Origin: an uncultured Planctomycetota bacterium
GTDB lineage: Bacteria; Planctomycetota; Planctomycetia; Pirellulales; Thermoguttaceae
Reading direction: 5' to 3'
Assembly (NCBI GenBank): GCA_900317365.1
Contig: ONGM01000058.1
Coordinates: 1-64,000 of the forward strand
Length of the DNA stretch: 64,000 nucleotides
A program made the translations under genes and the position numbers. How positions within the stretch are numbered: position 1 is the stretch's first letter; each line of letters starts with the position of its first letter. Shown here piece after piece: positions 62,048 through 64,000 of this stretch. The notes beneath the pieces are model-generated. The model made no database searches and was not told the origin of the DNA. It was given only the letters and a program-made list of their open reading frames with translations.

Positions 62048-63406
62048 ATGTTCTTCTTTCGTAACAAGCCAAGCGCTGACGCTTCCCCCTTTTGGTTCGT
62101 CGGCTTACATATCTCCTCGCGCGCGCGTAAGTTGGAAGCGGCGTTAATCGGAGTCGCGAACTCTCGACCAGGCGCGGAAGTCACGCTACCGAAAAGCGTG
62201 TCCTTCGATCTTCCGGACGAGCTCTCGCAACTGTACGCCGGTCTCCGCGAAGAAGCCTTTTACGACGAAGCGACGATCTTTCGGAACGCGTCGCGCGGTT
62301 CTGAGAGCGCAACGAACGGCGTGAAACGTTCGCGCGGTCAAGGGAGAACGGACGAAATCTCCGCGTTCGCTCGCTTTCTCGAACTGCGCGCCATGATCGC
62401 CTTAATTGAAGAAGAGGCGGTCGAAGAACTTTTGCGCGACACAAAAGTCGCGATCGGCGATCTCGTTCTTGTCGCCGTCAACGAGCCGACGCTCGCCGCG
62501 CGCGCTCCGGAACGCTCGACGCGATCAACGCGCGCTTCCATAGGCTCCGCCGCCGCGCTCGCAGAACGCCTCGGGGTTCCCGTGCTCGATTCTTTACGAC
62601 TCAACGCCGGAGACGAGCTCCCTGGCGGCGACCCCAATCTTCTTCTCGCTTACTGGACCCTTCTCTCTTCCGGGGAGCGCGACAAGTTGCTCGTTGATTT
62701 CGGTGAACGCGCGCGTTGGTGTTATATTCCTTCCGCAGCGAACGATCCGACGTCGTGGAAGCGCGCTCGTTTCGAAGAGGTCGCGCCGTGCGGAGCCCTA
62801 CTTGACCCGCTCGCATTGGAAGTCTCGAAAGGCGAGACGCCGATCGACGTCGGCGGCAAATTGTCGGTGCAAGGACAGCGAATCGCGGAACTTCTGGACT
62901 TCTGGCGCGCTCAGAGCGCTCTTGTGGCGCCGAGCGCCGTCAATCGACGTCTTTCTGCGACGGGTTCGGCGCTCAACGAGCGCTTTTACCTCGAGACGCT
63001 TCAACGTTTCGGTCAAAAGATTTCTTCGCTCGACGCGTTGTGCACGGCGGCGAATCTGATCGCGGAAAGTACAGTGGACTCTATTAAAGCGCGCGAGACG
63101 GAGTTCGCCAGTTCCTACGACCTCATCGTCGCAGGCGCGGCGAAGCGCAACGGGCTAATTATGAGTCGAGTCGGCGCGCTCATGTCGCCGAAAGCGCCGC
63201 ATCGGTTGGAAGAATACGGATTATTAGAAGATTCTTTCGACGGAGTCGCCGTAGCGCTCATGGGCGCGTTTTACGCGTCGGGAGTTTGCGCGGCCGTTCC
63301 CGAATATTTCGGCGGAGAAAAGCCTGCGCTCTTAGGTCGACTCAATTGCGGCGGGGACGTTTGGAAAAACCTTTCGACGTTTCGCAATCGTTCGACGAAG
63401 TCGTAA
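62048..63406 (+). CDS. AnmK-like pseudokinase
   Basis: The 452-residue protein aligns from end to end with anhydro-N-acetylmuramic acid kinase, which recycles peptidoglycan sugars. Shared landmarks are ALLDPLALEVSKGETPIDVG, SATGSALNERFYLETL, YDLIVAGAAKRNGLIMSRV and the closing PALLGRLN. But the ATP loop that should read GLMSGTSLDGxD is GLHISSRARKLEA (19-31), the catalytic Asp of FRxxD is Asn186 (DSLRLNAGDE), and GGGA is GAAK. Kinase activity is therefore unlikely. The start at 62048 follows GGAG. It lies 97 bp after another catalytically impaired homologue. Confidence 0.75.
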   Translation: MFFFRNKPSADASPFWFVGLHISSRARKLEAALIGVANSRPGAEVTLPKSVSFDLPDELSQLYAGLREEAFYDEATIFRNASRGSESATNGVKRSRGQGRTDEISAFARFLELRAMIALIEEEAVEELLRDTKVAIGDLVLVAVNEPTLAARAPERSTRSTRASIGSAAALAERLGVPVLDSLRLNAGDELPGGDPNLLLAYWTLLSSGERDKLLVDFGERARWCYIPSAANDPTSWKRARFEEVAPCGALLDPLALEVSKGETPIDVGGKLSVQGQRIAELLDFWRAQSALVAPSAVNRRLSATGSALNERFYLETLQRFGQKISSLDALCTAANLIAESTVDSIKARETEFASSYDLIVAGAAKRNGLIMSRVGALMSPKAPHRLEEYGLLEDSFDGVAVALMGAFYASGVCAAVPEYFGGEKPALLGRLNCGGDVWKNLSTFRNRSTKS

Positions 63407-63465
63407 TCGACGCCGTAATAGCCGTAATAATCGGCGTTCGATTTCAAGAAAAATTTCCCAACGTC

Positions 63466-63494
63466 TTGCGAAAAGAACGCGTTTCCAATATAGT
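63466..63494 (+). promoter_or_regulatory. promoter of the HIT gene
   Basis: TTGCGA (63466-63471) and TATAGT (63489-63494) are exactly 17 bp apart, giving a leader of about 75 nt before the ATG at 63574. Confidence 0.65.
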
Positions 63495-63573
63495 ACATTC
63501 CAATAAGGTATGCCGCGCGTCGGACTCGGACGCGAACGACGGCGCCGGCGTCCAACCCTAGAAGGAAACTATA

Positions 63574-63924
63574 ATGTCGGAAAAGACAATCTTTAAGAAA
63601 ATCATAGATAAGGAAATCCCGGCGAAGATCGTCTACGAAGACGATCTATGCTTGGCGTTTCAAGACGTTTCTCCACAAGCGCCGACGCACGTCTTGGTTA
63701 TTCCGAAGACAACGAGTTTGAAATCGCTCGACGACGTCGACGAATCGAACCAGGCGTTAATCGGTCATATTTTCCTAGTGATTCAACGACTCGCGCGTGA
63801 ATTAGGAATAGCCGAGGAAGGATACAGAGTCGTGTCGAACTGCGGCAAAAATGCGTGTCAAACGGTTCCGCACTTGCATTTCCACTTGCTCGGCGGGCGC
63901 GGTTTTGCGTGGCCGCCAGGGTAA
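63574..63924 (+). CDS. HIT-family (HinT-like) nucleotide hydrolase
   Basis: A 116-residue histidine-triad protein. The triad HLHFHL is in TVPHLHFHLLGGRGFAWPPG at the C-terminus, and the N-terminal IPAKIVYEDDLCLAFQDVSP and HVLVIPKT fit the HinT branch. These dimeric enzymes hydrolyse AMP-lysine and related phosphoramidates. It is a single-gene unit with its own promoter and terminator. Confidence 0.95.
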   Translation: MSEKTIFKKIIDKEIPAKIVYEDDLCLAFQDVSPQAPTHVLVIPKTTSLKSLDDVDESNQALIGHIFLVIQRLARELGIAEEGYRVVSNCGKNACQTVPHLHFHLLGGRGFAWPPG

Positions 63925-63961
63925 CGCGCCGTATCCGTCGCTTCCTTTGCAAATTCCCAAG

Positions 63962-63991
63962 GCGACGCGCAACTGCGTCGCGCTTGTTTTT
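63962..63991 (+). terminator. intrinsic terminator after the HIT gene
   Basis: A 7-bp stem, GCGACGC (63962-63968) and GCGTCGC (63975-63981), is followed by TTGTTTTT. Confidence 0.75.
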
Positions 63992-64000
63992 CATTCCTCG

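Noticed and set aside
1-64000. tRNA, rRNA, tmRNA or CRISPR arrays.
   Set aside because: No cloverleaf-like GGTTCGAATCC context outside coding genes, no rRNA sequence and no regularly spaced repeats were seen by eye.

Overview
The window reads as chromosomal DNA of a bacterium from the Planctomycetota, probably a Pirellulales/Thermoguttaceae-like lineage of medium GC. This is inferred from content: a UvrA expanded to extra ATPase halves, LL-diaminopimelate aminotransferase (DapL), a Tat-exported Gfo/Idh/MocA oxidoreductase, a membrane-anchored prenyltransferase-fold protein, several formylglycine-generating-enzyme-like (FGE/SUMF1) proteins and large orphan proteins. No rRNA, tRNA or CRISPR array was found.

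Layout. 1-1.9 kb: the end of an unidentified gene, a gene-poor stretch and a BASS-family transporter. 1.9-9.6 kb: a two-gene UvrA system on the minus strand carrying four complete UvrA ATPase halves. 9.8-18.7 kb: DapL, MnmA, a secreted BNR/sialidase-like protein and a 1550-residue orphan. 19-31.8 kb: a Tat-exported oxidoreductase, GreA, secreted or anchored planctomycete proteins, citrate synthase, and the iron-uptake set feoA-feoB-Cys-rich protein. 31.8-36 kb: an accessory, AT-richer island with an XRE regulator, a decayed transposase, a probable small RNA and a DUF262/HNH protein of the GmrSD-like defence class. 36-41 kb: a Sel1-repeat / FGE-like / BspA-type leucine-rich-repeat cluster, in which the 3' half of the FGE-like gene and its downstream flank are duplicated around the LRR gene. 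41-44 kb: a TetR-controlled redox operon with a clear promoter and operators. 44-64 kb: a third FGE-like protein, coaX-recR-recA, an O-antigen-ligase-like protein, a PolX homologue with a degenerate polymerase site, purH, a thioesterase, an ACT protein, an Hsp70-like protein, a HAD hydrolase, chorismate mutase, then two adjacent enzyme homologues that lack catalytic residues (class I glutamine amidotransferase and AnmK), and a HIT protein.

The most unusual material is (i) the split, tandemly duplicated UvrA with a new C-terminal region; (ii) the duplicated FGE 3' half, whose copies are nearly identical except for one block of about ten codons; (iii) a compact promoter / about 75-nt RNA / terminator unit in front of the DUF262 gene; (iv) three homologues of known enzymes (PolX, class I amidotransferase, AnmK) whose active-site residues are visibly replaced. 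Several promoters use a TTGCGA/TTGCGG-like -35 with an exact 17-bp spacer. Start sites were chosen from ribosome-binding sites where possible; functions come from sequence reading alone.
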